NCBI RefSeq assembly: GCF_006861675.1
Contig: NZ_SGJB01000019.1
Location: 1 to 57,395 of the forward strand
Origin: Peptacetobacter hominis
Lineage (GTDB): Bacteria; Bacillota; Clostridia; Peptostreptococcales; Peptostreptococcaceae
Direction: 5' to 3'
DNA: 57,395 nt
In this document: positions 1 to 7,439 of the stretch, in pieces
Layout of the letters: every line of letters starts with the position of its first letter
Position numbering within the stretch: position 1 is the stretch's first letter
Translations under genes and position numbers: made by a program
The notes under the pieces: generated by a model
What the model was told of the DNA's origin: nothing
The model's database searches: none
What the model saw: the letters and a program-made list of their open reading frames with translations, nothing else

Positions 1-102
1 GAACTAGCCTGTTAGCTTGGGTATGCTGTAATCATTGGATTACTCGACCAAGAAGCCTCCACTTCAATGAGCCGTAGGTGAAATAAGTGGAGTGTAGTTC
101 AC
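1..102 (+). mobile_element. Probable right end of an IS200/IS605-type element (TnpB guide-RNA scaffold)
   Basis: The segment ends in a stem (57-64 paired with 85-92, CTCCACTT/AAGTGGAG) followed by GTAGTTCAC at 94-102. This arrangement is typical of the 3' end of clostridial IS605-family elements, where the transposon end doubles as the scaffold of the TnpB-associated omega RNA. The bases right after 102 would then be the guide-like flank. Any tnpB would lie upstream of the window. The identification rests on remembered motif shape, so it is moderate only; a truncated copy is equally possible. Confidence 0.5.
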
Positions 103-202
103 AGATAGTGAGTTATTCCAAAAATCGAACAATTAGTATATTATATAATGTTATTGAAACATATATTTTATTTAAAAATTATAAATATACAGATAATTCG
201 TA

Positions 203-211
203 TGATATAAT
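203..211 (+). promoter_or_regulatory. Extended -10 promoter for the SDR gene
   Basis: TGATATAAT (TG-n-TATAAT) lies about 57 bases before the start codon at 268. No good -35 is visible, which fits an extended -10 promoter in very AT-rich DNA. Confidence 0.45.
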
Positions 212-267
212 ATATTCGAGAAAACTATTATTTTAGAATAAAAAAGAGTTCGTTGGAGTTGATTGAT

Positions 268-1191
268 ATGAAAGTACTATATATAGGAGAGGCGGATGTG
301 TTTGCATCTGTTCTCATAAAAAAACTTGTAGATAGAAAATTTGAGACTGGTATAATATCCTACGATCCTTTTGAGGCAGATTTTCTACCCAAAAGAGATA
401 ATATAAGGATGTATACCGGAAAATACCACGAGAAAAATATTGAGGGATTTTTCTCAAATTTTGCACCGGATATTGTTATTTTTGCAGGAAGTATTATTCT
501 TGACAGGATGTCTGTATCAGGAGAGTGGGGGCAGTATATGAAAGGTCTTAGAGAAACTCTTAGACTTTGCAGAGATTCGAATGTAAAAAGATTTGTCTAT
601 ATATCTTCTCTTGAAGTTTGTAGAAAGGAGATTCTGCATTTTAATCTCAAGTATGAAGCTCACAAGGAAGCTGAGAGAATTGTAGATGAAAGTGCCAGAG
701 AAGGGCTTAATCTTGTGAAGCTTAGAATGGGAGATGTTTTTTCAAGAGAGAGATACTGTTTCAAAGGTGGATTTATGGACAGGATAATAAAGGATATAAA
801 CAGACAGAAAACAGCTATGACAAATGCAGGTCAGAGATATTTCCCTGTAAGTGTAGAGGATCTTTCAAATATAATTGTGGAGTCTGTTTACGGAGGTTTT
901 GATGGATATGCTGGAAGTTCTGTTTTCAATATAGTTCCGGATAGACCGATAGATGAATTTAATGTTTATATGCTTATTGCAGATGCCATAAAATCAAGTC
1001 ATGGTATAGCAAGACAGGTTTATAATGTTTCGTATACATTTGATACAGACAAGAGATATAATCTTATGTTTGAGGAAAAGGAACCTTTTATAAAGAATAA
1101 AGCGGAGATAAAAATTGTGAAAAAGGATTATATAAAGGGTGGAGTGCTTAGTGTTATTACAAAAAGCTTAAAAAAGAAAAAGAATAAATAA
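268..1191 (+). CDS. NAD-dependent epimerase/dehydratase-like (extended SDR) protein
   Basis: This 307-residue protein has the layout of extended short-chain dehydrogenases that modify nucleotide sugars: an N-terminal beta-alpha-beta start (MKVLYIGEA), a YISS strand, and a YEAHK segment matching the YxxxK catalytic pair. The usual GxxGxxG dinucleotide loop is replaced by GEADVFA, so cofactor binding may be weakened or different. The C-terminus is Lys-rich. I place the start at ATG 268 because GGAG (255-258) sits 9 bases upstream; an in-frame TTG at 253 lies on that ribosome site. It stands alone, with its own promoter, upstream of two small-RNA-like units. A sugar-nucleotide role would fit the polymer locus downstream, but the substrate is unknown. 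Confidence 0.7.
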   Translation: MKVLYIGEADVFASVLIKKLVDRKFETGIISYDPFEADFLPKRDNIRMYTGKYHEKNIEGFFSNFAPDIVIFAGSIILDRMSVSGEWGQYMKGLRETLRLCRDSNVKRFVYISSLEVCRKEILHFNLKYEAHKEAERIVDESAREGLNLVKLRMGDVFSRERYCFKGGFMDRIIKDINRQKTAMTNAGQRYFPVSVEDLSNIIVESVYGGFDGYAGSSVFNIVPDRPIDEFNVYMLIADAIKSSHGIARQVYNVSYTFDTDKRYNLMFEEKEPFIKNKAEIKIVKKDYIKGGVLSVITKSLKKKKNK

Positions 1192-1268
1192 AATTATCGT
1201 GATAACTTATTAATATTAAGATGTCATACAAAAGAATTAAAGAAAGTTTAGAAAAGTTATAGAAAAGA

Positions 1269-1297
1269 TTGATTAATAATATAAAAAATATTATAAT
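1269..1297 (+). promoter_or_regulatory. Consensus promoter of candidate small RNA 1
   Basis: TTGATT (1269-1274), a 17-base spacer and TATAAT (1292-1297). No open reading frame follows before the terminator at 1403-1443. Confidence 0.65.
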
Positions 1298-1303
1298 TAT
1301 TTA

Positions 1304-1443
1304 TGGAATTGGTAGTTCCATACTTTGTACACATTATTCAATTATTCAAGAAAATTTCAGTTTTAGTATTGACAGAATCGCGTTTATCAGTCGCGAATAT
1401 GTTTACCTGCGTAGAGGCTTTGATCTATGCAGGTAATTTTTTT
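1304..1443 (+). ncRNA. Candidate small RNA 1
   Basis: This unit of about 140 bases has a consensus promoter at its 5' end and a strong intrinsic terminator at its 3' end, with no plausible ORF between them. Visible structure: a 5' hairpin (ATGGAA 1303-1308 with TTCCAT 1316-1321), a TCGCG/CGCGA hairpin around 1378-1397, and the terminator (12-bp stem 1403-1414/1425-1436 with one wobble pair, then seven T). I do not recognise the family. It is not a T-box (no GGTGG region, no gene downstream) and not tmRNA. Confidence 0.5.
1403..1443 (+). terminator. Intrinsic terminator of candidate small RNA 1
   Basis: Stem TTACCTGCGTAG/CTATGCAGGTAA with a 10-base loop, followed by TTTTTTT. Confidence 0.8.
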
Positions 1444-1473
1444 GAAAAATTTGAACATATTAAAGACATATGC

Positions 1474-1502
1474 TTGAAATAATTATTAAAAAGACTTATA
1501 AT
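1474..1502 (+). promoter_or_regulatory. Consensus promoter of candidate small RNA 2
   Basis: TTGAAA (1474-1479), a 17-base spacer and TATAAT (1497-1502). A transcript would start near 1509. Confidence 0.65.
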
Positions 1503-1508
1503 AATTAT

Positions 1509-1628
1509 AGGACTAATAAGTTTGCTTACCATAGTGAAACCTGACCCTCATCAGGTTTTCCAATTTAATATCTATCTTATAGATAGTGGGTGAATAAGTG
1601 CATTTTTAATGCACTTATTCTTTTTTTT
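1509..1628 (+). ncRNA. Candidate small RNA 2
   Basis: A second gene-free unit of about 120 bases. It carries an 8-bp hairpin with a CCCTCA loop (AAACCTGA 1537-1544 / TCAGGTTT 1551-1558), a small CTATC/GATAG hairpin (1572-1586), and a perfect 13-bp terminator stem (1592-1604/1608-1620) with eight T. The exposed C-rich loop could pair with Shine-Dalgarno sequences, as in some Gram-positive regulatory RNAs; that is inference. No known family was recognised; at this size it is shorter than typical 6S RNA. Confidence 0.55.
1592..1628 (+). terminator. Intrinsic terminator of candidate small RNA 2
   Basis: Perfect 13-bp stem GAATAAGTGCATT/AATGCACTTATTC with a TTT loop and an eight-T tail. Confidence 0.85.
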
Positions 1629-1660
1629 AAAAAAATAACAAAAAAAGAATAAAAAAGGTA

Positions 1661-1689
1661 TTGCCAAAGTTTAATTTTTAGTGTATTAT
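1661..1689 (+). promoter_or_regulatory. tRNA-Gln promoter
   Basis: TTGCCA (1661-1666), a 17-base spacer and TATTAT (1684-1689), about 48 bases before the mature tRNA 5' end. Confidence 0.6.
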
Positions 1690-1736
1690 ATATCTTGTCG
1701 AAAGGCAAGGGAATAAAAACTTCCAGAAATTAATAT

Positions 1737-1811
1737 TGGGGATTCGCCAAGCGGTAAGGCATATGACTCTGACTCATACATGCATAGGTTCGAATCCTAT
1801 ATCCCCAGCCA
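1737..1811 (+). tRNA. tRNA-Gln (anticodon CUG)
   Basis: A full cloverleaf can be drawn: acceptor TGGGGAT/ATCCCCA, D arm GCC..GGC, anticodon stem TATGA/TCATA with loop CTCTGAC (anticodon CTG, reading CAG), T arm ATAGG TTCGAAT CCTAT, discriminator G, and an encoded CCA. The U1-A72 acceptor pair is typical of tRNA-Gln. It is transcribed alone, with its own promoter and terminator. CAG is common in the neighbouring genes, so this isoacceptor would be used. Confidence 0.95.
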
Positions 1812-1814
1812 GTC

Positions 1815-1846
1815 AAAAATACTCTATCGTAAGATAGAGTATTTTT
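1815..1846 (+). terminator. Terminator after tRNA-Gln
   Basis: Stem ACTCTATC/GATAGAGT (1821-1840) with a GTAA loop, flanked by A and T runs, so it could work in both directions. Confidence 0.85.
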
Positions 1847-1950
1847 AAATATCGCTTCTAATAAGCGATTTCATATATCAATGAAAACTAAACCATTATA
1901 GAACAAAACACTCAAAATTCCAAACTAAAACATTCAAATTTTCATTAATG

Positions 1951-1980
1951 AAAAAAAGACGGTTGTACCGTCTTTTTTTT
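1951..1980. terminator. Bidirectional terminator hairpin
   Basis: AAAAAAAGACGG-TTGTA-CCGTCTTTTTTTT. It has an A run on one side and a T run on the other. No gene lies between the preceding tRNA terminator and this one, so it may insulate the gene starting at 2062. Confidence 0.75.
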
Positions 1981-2010
1981 ATATTATTATATATTTGCAT
2001 AACTGGTATA

Positions 2011-2019
2011 TGATATACT
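2011..2019 (+). promoter_or_regulatory. Extended -10 promoter before 2062
   Basis: TGATATACT (TG-n-TATACT), 43 bases before the ATG. A TTGCAT at 1995 is too close to act as a standard -35. Confidence 0.4.
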
Positions 2020-2061
2020 GAATATTATGTAATACTATGTAGATTTGAAAGGAAAGTATAT

Positions 2062-2358
2062 ATGAAGAATAAAGTAAAAAAACTATTTACTGCCTGTGTT
2101 ATATTTGCTCTTAGTTCAGCTAATGTATTAGCTGAGAGGAAAGATCCAATAAGCATGTATATGAATAAAATTCAGGATAACTGGTTTGAGATAGCTTTAG
2201 GTATAGGAGTCGGAGGGCTTATAGGAGCAGTTTTTAACAAGTATTTTAGAAAAGACACTTCTGATAAGAAAAAACCAAATAAAAAAGAGGATGAGAAGGA
2301 AGAAGTGCAGTTTGCATGGAAGAAGAAAAAGAAAAAATCAAAGAAAAAGAAAAAGTAA
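2062..2358 (+). CDS. Small membrane protein with a poly-lysine tail
   Basis: A 98-residue protein of unknown function. Residues 1-25 look like a signal peptide ending ...ANVLA-E. A glycine-rich membrane helix follows at about 43-60 (IALGIGVGGLIGAVF), then a highly charged tail with 15 or so lysines at the end. If the signal is cleaved, the tail would be cytoplasmic, where it could bind nucleic acid or acidic lipid; that is inference. A GAAAGGAAAG ribosome site precedes ATG 2062. The next gene starts 24 bases after its stop, so the two are probably one operon. Confidence 0.75.
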   Translation: MKNKVKKLFTACVIFALSSANVLAERKDPISMYMNKIQDNWFEIALGIGVGGLIGAVFNKYFRKDTSDKKKPNKKEDEKEEVQFAWKKKKKKSKKKKK

Positions 2359-2382
2359 GAGGTTTGAGAAGAAGGTGGACAC

Positions 2383-3633
2383 ATGAAATCGTCTGATGAT
2401 ATGGAACGAAACGATGAAATCAGAAATAAATCTGATTCAGGAGATTTTGTGAATGAATTTGAAATAGATATAAAAGATGATAAAAATATAAAACAGTATG
2501 TAAAAAAAGATAATATAAAAAAAATAAAGGCAGCTGATTTTATAATTGGACTTTCAATAGCATTATTTATATTGTGTATGAGTCCGGGAAGAGAGTTGAG
2601 TGTTAATAAGTGGATATACAATCCTTTAGATGGAGGAATATCTATGTATAGTGTATCAATATCGTTTCTTGTATTGACTATATTGTTTACAATACCTCTT
2701 GAATATGAGTATGATATGCAGAAATCTGGATCCTTCAAGCTATGTATCTTAAAAAATATAAGAGTATCTCTTTATATGTTTATTGCAGGTATATTAATGA
2801 CAGTTTTATCTGTTTTAAACGAAGGGATGATACCTTCAGGGTATATTTTTACAGCGATTGGAGTAGTTCATTTTATAATTTATAGTGTATATGTGCTTTT
2901 GAAAAAAATAGGTATAAAAAATAGAACGAGTTCAGAAATGTTGTTTTCTTTTGGGATACTTGTTGGTATATTATGCAGTATTGGTCAAATGGGATATATG
3001 GATAATATACTAAAAACTATTATAAGTAATAAATTTATATCAAATTTAGTTGCTGCAATTAATATTTATGGGATAGATACAATTTTAAAAATATGTGTAT
3101 TTATGATATTTGCCGGATTTATTGTTTCTTCTATAGGAATAATGTTCTGTAGAAGAAAAAGAGGAATAAAGAGAATAATAAAAACATCATTGTTTATAGG
3201 ATTTTCTATTATTGTTTTAGGAATATTGTATATATATGTCATTTCAGAACGATTAAATCCAGGATGCACTCCGTATATATTTATTATGTGTGGTGTATAT
3301 ATAATATTTTTTACAGTTATGTATATAATATTTGATTATCATAAAGGGAAATACACTTCTATATTAGCATATCCGTTTATTGCTATGTCTTCGTCTTATT
3401 TATTTATAACACTTGTTGCTGAAGGTATATATAAGATTATGAGTATTATCAGATTGTATTCGATATCTTTAGGTACTTATATTCCCTTTAATGAATGGGT
3501 TACAATAGAAATGATAGGAAAAATAGTAGGAAGTTCTTACAGAAGTATTGTATTTTCATGTGTATATATGGTAATATGGTTGTTATTTGGGATGTGGCTT
3601 TATAGTAGAAAAATATACATAAGAGTTAAGTAG
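2383..3633 (+). CDS. Polytopic membrane protein of unknown function
   Basis: 416 residues. The first 50 are hydrophilic and charged, and the rest holds about 10-11 hydrophobic segments from residue 51 to the end (for example 51-70, 85-105, 150-174). I recognise no family motif. The number of membrane segments and the lack of charged catalytic motifs suggest a transporter or polysaccharide-related integral membrane protein, without further support. The start is ATG 2383 after AAGGTGG; a second in-frame ATG follows at 2401. It lies between a small membrane protein and a GDPD-like enzyme, all in the same direction. Confidence 0.7.
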   Translation: MKSSDDMERNDEIRNKSDSGDFVNEFEIDIKDDKNIKQYVKKDNIKKIKAADFIIGLSIALFILCMSPGRELSVNKWIYNPLDGGISMYSVSISFLVLTILFTIPLEYEYDMQKSGSFKLCILKNIRVSLYMFIAGILMTVLSVLNEGMIPSGYIFTAIGVVHFIIYSVYVLLKKIGIKNRTSSEMLFSFGILVGILCSIGQMGYMDNILKTIISNKFISNLVAAINIYGIDTILKICVFMIFAGFIVSSIGIMFCRRKRGIKRIIKTSLFIGFSIIVLGILYIYVISERLNPGCTPYIFIMCGVYIIFFTVMYIIFDYHKGKYTSILAYPFIAMSSSYLFITLVAEGIYKIMSIIRLYSISLGTYIPFNEWVTIEMIGKIVGSSYRSIVFSCVYMVIWLLFGMWLYSRKIYIRVK

Positions 3634-3695
3634 TATATTGATTTACAAAAGATGTATTGTTTTTTTAGAGAAAAATACTTTTAGATTGAAGTGAG

Positions 3696-5021
3696 GTGCT
3701 TAGTATAGAGTCGTTAAAAAAAATTACCCAGATGTTTCTTAAGATGAAAGCAGTAAACAAAATTATAGTTTTGTTCCTGATTTTTATAATCATGTCTGGA
3801 ATATATATGGGAGCTATATATTATAAGGACAGTAAAAGAATTCGGGAGTATAAAAATACAGAAATATCAGAGACTGTATATATAAATAACAAGAAATTTG
3901 TTCCATCAGAGCCATATAAAGAAAGAAATGAAATAATATTTGTGGCTTTGGATGATGTAATAAAAGCTTTAGGTGAAAAAGTGGATTATGAGGAAAAGAG
4001 CTTTGGAAAGATAATATTTAATTATCAGGATAAAGTCTATGAGATGAAGAAAGGATCTAATATTGTAATAGAAAAAAATTCAGAAAAAGAGATAAAAATG
4101 GATGGAAGAGTAGAAATGATAAATGGTCATATTTACATACCTGTAGAGTTTGTACTTGAAGATATGCCACTTAATGTTATGAAAGCATCAGAAAATAGAC
4201 TTTTCATAGACAGTTTTAAATCTAATTTTGATTACTCATGGACAAAAGATAATAAATATATTGCTCATGCAATGGGGGGAATAGATCAGAAAACATATAC
4301 AAATAGTTTAGAGGCTTTTGAAAGAAACTATAAAAATGGATATAGGGTATTTGAAGCTGATATAGCTATGACCCTTGATAATGAGCCGGTTCTTTTACAT
4401 GCATGGGGAGGTGCTGAAGATCTTGGACTTCCAAAAGCATGGGAGGGAAAGGCTGTAAGGTATTCAGACTTTAAAGGCCAAAAGATACACGGTATGTATA
4501 CAACCTTGTCGTTTAGGAATCTATGTGAAGAGATGAAAGAAAATAAAGATATGTACTCTGTTATAGATTTAAAAACTGATGCGAAAGAGTCAAGAGAAAT
4601 TTATAAAAAACTTGTAAGTATAGCAAAGGAAGTTGATGCATCTGTGCTGGATAGGATGATTCCACAGATTTATGATGAGAATATGTACGATGCGATAATG
4701 GATACATATGAATTTAAATCAATGATTTATTCTCTGTATAAGCAGGAAGAGTTAAACGCTAAAGATATAATAGATTTTTCATATGAGCATGGTATAAAAG
4801 TTGTTGTAATAGAAGGAAATAAATTCAATAAAAAATTTGTTGAGGAACTTTCTGAAAGAGATATAATGGTTTATATGAATACATATAATAGTGCTGAAGA
4901 AATTTCATATTATACAAAATATGGAGTTAAAGGATTTTTCTCTGACTTTATAAATCCTGTTACAGAAAAAAATCCATATATGGATGAGGAAGAGAAATCT
5001 ACAGATGAAACAACTGAGTAA
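3696..5021 (+). CDS. Membrane-anchored GDPD-like phosphodiesterase with a copper-amine-oxidase-type N-domain
   Basis: 441 residues. One membrane anchor (about 21-42) is followed by a copper amine oxidase N-terminal-like domain (about 57-172, with VYINNKKF...VALDDVIKALG...IYIPVEFV) and a glycerophosphodiester phosphodiesterase/PI-PLC-like barrel (about 187-430). Expected catalytic residues are visible: H191 in HAMGG, E220 and D222 in FEADIAM, H235 in LLHAW. GDPD enzymes split glycerophosphodiesters; on the outer face this one could act on glycerophosphate-decorated polymer or lipid head groups. The start is uncertain: GTG 3696 has only a weak ribosome site, while a good GAGGTG (3693-3698) points at an ATA codon at 3705. 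An ATG at 3732 would still keep the anchor. Confidence 0.8.
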   Translation: MLSIESLKKITQMFLKMKAVNKIIVLFLIFIIMSGIYMGAIYYKDSKRIREYKNTEISETVYINNKKFVPSEPYKERNEIIFVALDDVIKALGEKVDYEEKSFGKIIFNYQDKVYEMKKGSNIVIEKNSEKEIKMDGRVEMINGHIYIPVEFVLEDMPLNVMKASENRLFIDSFKSNFDYSWTKDNKYIAHAMGGIDQKTYTNSLEAFERNYKNGYRVFEADIAMTLDNEPVLLHAWGGAEDLGLPKAWEGKAVRYSDFKGQKIHGMYTTLSFRNLCEEMKENKDMYSVIDLKTDAKESREIYKKLVSIAKEVDASVLDRMIPQIYDENMYDAIMDTYEFKSMIYSLYKQEELNAKDIIDFSYEHGIKVVVIEGNKFNKKFVEELSERDIMVYMNTYNSAEEISYYTKYGVKGFFSDFINPVTEKNPYMDEEEKSTDETTE

Positions 5022-5044
5022 AATAATAATAAAAAATTATGGAA

Positions 5045-5081
5045 ACAAAAGGTTACAAAATGTAACCTTTTGTGCTATAAT
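5045..5081 (+). promoter_or_regulatory. 13-bp inverted repeat overlapping the promoter of the CWB2-amidase gene
   Basis: A perfect 13-bp inverted repeat (5045-5057/5061-5073, ACAAAAGGTTACA and its complement) with an AAA loop encloses GTTACA and TGTAAC hexamers, the half-site of WalR/YycF. TTACAA (5053-5058), a 17-base spacer and TATAAT (5076-5081) form a promoter whose -35 lies inside the repeat. The hairpin with its TTTTGT end may also terminate the GDPD transcript. The two hexamers are inverted here, not in the direct order of classical WalR sites. Confidence 0.55.
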
Positions 5082-5226
5082 GGTTAATATGATGATGGAG
5101 ATGAATTTGTTTATCAACATCATTTATATGGTATGTATGAATTATGTATGTTTAGAGAATATTATAGATTGCGGTTATGTATTGCAATCAATAGAATATT
5201 GTACATTATTTAGATAGGAGGTATTT

Positions 5227-7215
5227 ATGAAAAGAAAATTCAAATCAGTAGCGGCGGTAATGATGGCATCTGCAATAGTTGCACCGGCAATGTCTACAGC
5301 TGTTGTAAATGCGGAGAGTATAAATTCTGAAATACAGATAGATCTTGAAAGAACAAGTGTCGTTCTTGGAAGTACATCTGATGTTTCTGTAAAATTTAAA
5401 GAGAATCCAGGAGCTGAAAGTATAGTTCTTAATTTTATATGTTATGATATGCCACTTGATGCAGTGTTAAATTATAATGAAAAAACAGGTGCATATGAGG
5501 GTACAATAGAGTTTAATAAAGACCCTGAAAATCTTAATGTATGGGAGCTTGAAAATATAGTAGTCAATTCATCATCTCCATATACACTTGATAGAAATGA
5601 CCTTGAGGATATGGGACTTGATCTTGATTCATGCGATATAACACAGGAAATAGTTGTTGACCTTTCTTCTGTTCAGAGTATACAGAGATATGCAACAAGA
5701 ACGTCAGCTCCGGTTACTCAGCTTATAGGTGACAATAGATATGGAACAGCTATAAAAGTAAGTAAGGAAGGCTGGACGAAATCTGATAAAGTAATAATAG
5801 TTAACAGAAATGCAAGTTTAGAGGGAATTATATCGACACCTCTTGCAACTACATATGATGCACCAATTCTTCTTTCAAGCAAAGATGTTGTACCTGATGA
5901 AATTCTTACAGAAATAAAAAGACTTGGTGCAAAGGAAATAATAATAGTTGGAGATACAAATGATGTGTCATCAAAAGCAGTAACAAGACTTCAGTCTACA
6001 GGTGCTACAGTAAGTCGTATAACAGGTTCTAATAACTATGAGTTGTCTCTTAATGTAGCTAAGAAAATAGATGCTCATCACGATGTAAATAAAATATATG
6101 TTGCCAATGGATCTACAGGACAGGTTGATGCACTTACTATAGCTGCAAAAGCTGGGGAGGATAAACAGCCTATAATACTTGCAGATAAGAATGCAACATC
6201 AACATCTACATATAACTGGCTAAAAGGAGAAAGCCTTCAGAATGCCTATTTTATAGGTGGAAGTAATGTAATATCAGATACACTTATAAGCAGTATAAAC
6301 GGAATAACTTCAGAAAATGTATCTGGAAATAGAGTATACGGTACTGATAGACACGAAACAAACGCGGCAGTTATGAAAAAATTCTACGATACTGATATAG
6401 ATGCACTTTTTGTTGCTAAATCAGATGATTATATAGATGCACTTACATGTGGACCTCTTGCAGCCAAGAAAAAATCTCCAATACTTATAAACCCTACAAA
6501 TTATGTTTCAGCAAGACATACAGAAAATCTTTCTACATTTAAGGCTGATAAAGTATACCAGGTAGGTGGAGGAATGAAATCAACTGTAATAAGCTCTATT
6601 GCAGCAAGTGTTTCAAAACACAATTCATCTGATGGTGGAAATACTTCTACAGGAACTGGAAAAACTGTAGTACTGGATGCGGGGCATGGAGGAAGTGATT
6701 CGGGTGCAACTTCATCTGGTAGAAAAGAAAAAGATTATACGCTTGATACAACGTTAGCTACAAGTGAATATCTTAGAAGTAACGGAATAAATGTTGTACT
6801 TACAAGAGACACTGACAAAACTCTTACACTTGCAAGTAGAACAGCAATATCTAATACTATTGGTCCGGATTTATTTACAAGTATACATTTCAACTCTTTT
6901 AATGGAACAGCAAAGGGTACAGAAGTCTATTATCAGGTAAAACATAAAAATGGCGGATTAACAAAAACAGCAGCTACTAATGTACTTAATAAGATAATAG
7001 GACAGTTTGGGCTTACAAACAGAGGAATAAAATATAAGACAAACAGCAGTGGTACAGATTATTACTATGTACTTAGAACAAATAACTATCCTTCTATACT
7101 TGTTGAATGTGCGTTTATAGATAATTCAACAGATATGAATGCAATAGCAAACAAAGGTGGAACTGATAAACTTGGTCAGAAGATAGGAGAAGGTATAGTT
7201 CAGACTTTAAAATAG
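5227..7215 (+). CDS. Secreted CWB2 x3 cell-wall protein with N-acetylmuramoyl-L-alanine amidase domain
   Basis: 662 residues. A signal peptide (1-29, ending VVNA-E) is followed by a beta-rich N-terminal domain (about 35-150), three CWB2 repeats (starting near 166, 264 and 368, each with a PILL-like motif: APILL, QPIIL, SPILI), a Ser/Gly linker (about 465-478) and an Amidase_3 domain (about 479-662). Zinc and catalytic residues are all present: H487 in DAGHGG, E501, H554 in SIHFNS, and E627 in LVECAF. CWB2 modules anchor proteins non-covalently to an anionic wall polymer, and the amidase cuts the bond between MurNAc and L-Ala. The arrangement resembles Cwp6 of C. difficile. The ribosome site is AGGAGG, and the promoter lies at 5053-5081. 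Confidence 0.93.
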   Translation: MKRKFKSVAAVMMASAIVAPAMSTAVVNAESINSEIQIDLERTSVVLGSTSDVSVKFKENPGAESIVLNFICYDMPLDAVLNYNEKTGAYEGTIEFNKDPENLNVWELENIVVNSSSPYTLDRNDLEDMGLDLDSCDITQEIVVDLSSVQSIQRYATRTSAPVTQLIGDNRYGTAIKVSKEGWTKSDKVIIVNRNASLEGIISTPLATTYDAPILLSSKDVVPDEILTEIKRLGAKEIIIVGDTNDVSSKAVTRLQSTGATVSRITGSNNYELSLNVAKKIDAHHDVNKIYVANGSTGQVDALTIAAKAGEDKQPIILADKNATSTSTYNWLKGESLQNAYFIGGSNVISDTLISSINGITSENVSGNRVYGTDRHETNAAVMKKFYDTDIDALFVAKSDDYIDALTCGPLAAKKKSPILINPTNYVSARHTENLSTFKADKVYQVGGGMKSTVISSIAASVSKHNSSDGGNTSTGTGKTVVLDAGHGGSDSGATSSGRKEKDYTLDTTLATSEYLRSNGINVVLTRDTDKTLTLASRTAISNTIGPDLFTSIHFNSFNGTAKGTEVYYQVKHKNGGLTKTAATNVLNKIIGQFGLTNRGIKYKTNSSGTDYYYVLRTNNYPSILVECAFIDNSTDMNAIANKGGTDKLGQKIGEGIVQTLK

Positions 7216-7226
7216 ATACTTAATTT

Positions 7227-7252
7227 AAAGGCGGGATATTTCCCGCCTTTTT
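7227..7252 (+). terminator. Terminator after the CWB2-amidase gene
   Basis: AAAGGCGGGA-TATT-TCCCGCCTTT followed by TT; a strong GC-rich stem separating this gene from the polymer operon. Confidence 0.9.
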
Positions 7253-7296
7253 ATATTATATAACCTGTAGAAATTATATATTGAATATTCATCAGA

Positions 7297-7325
7297 TTGA
7301 TAGTTGATTATATATATGATATAAT
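7297..7325 (+). promoter_or_regulatory. Main promoter of the polymer operon
   Basis: TTGATA (7297-7302), a 17-base spacer and TATAAT (7320-7325). It leaves a 5' leader of about 110 bases before ATG 7440. A further TATAAT at 7398 lacks a good -35. Confidence 0.65.
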
Positions 7326-7439
7326 CGGAATGTTTCAGATTTTAAATAAGTATGAATTATGAATAAATATTCAAAATAAGATTAGTTAATAAATGATATA
7401 ATAAATTAAATGTTATTTTATAGGATAGGAGAATTTAAA

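Noticed and set aside
1304..1628. T-box or riboswitch controlling a downstream gene
   Set aside because: Both units end in full terminators and are followed by a tRNA, not by a coding gene; no T-box or known aptamer core was seen.
2172..2738. Minus-strand frame of 188 residues
   Set aside because: Phe-rich complement of the Lys-rich tail of the 2062 gene; a shadow.
4984..5217. 77-residue reading frame after the GDPD-like gene
   Set aside because: It starts inside the GDPD gene in another frame, runs through the inverted repeat and promoter, and has no ribosome site or protein-like composition.
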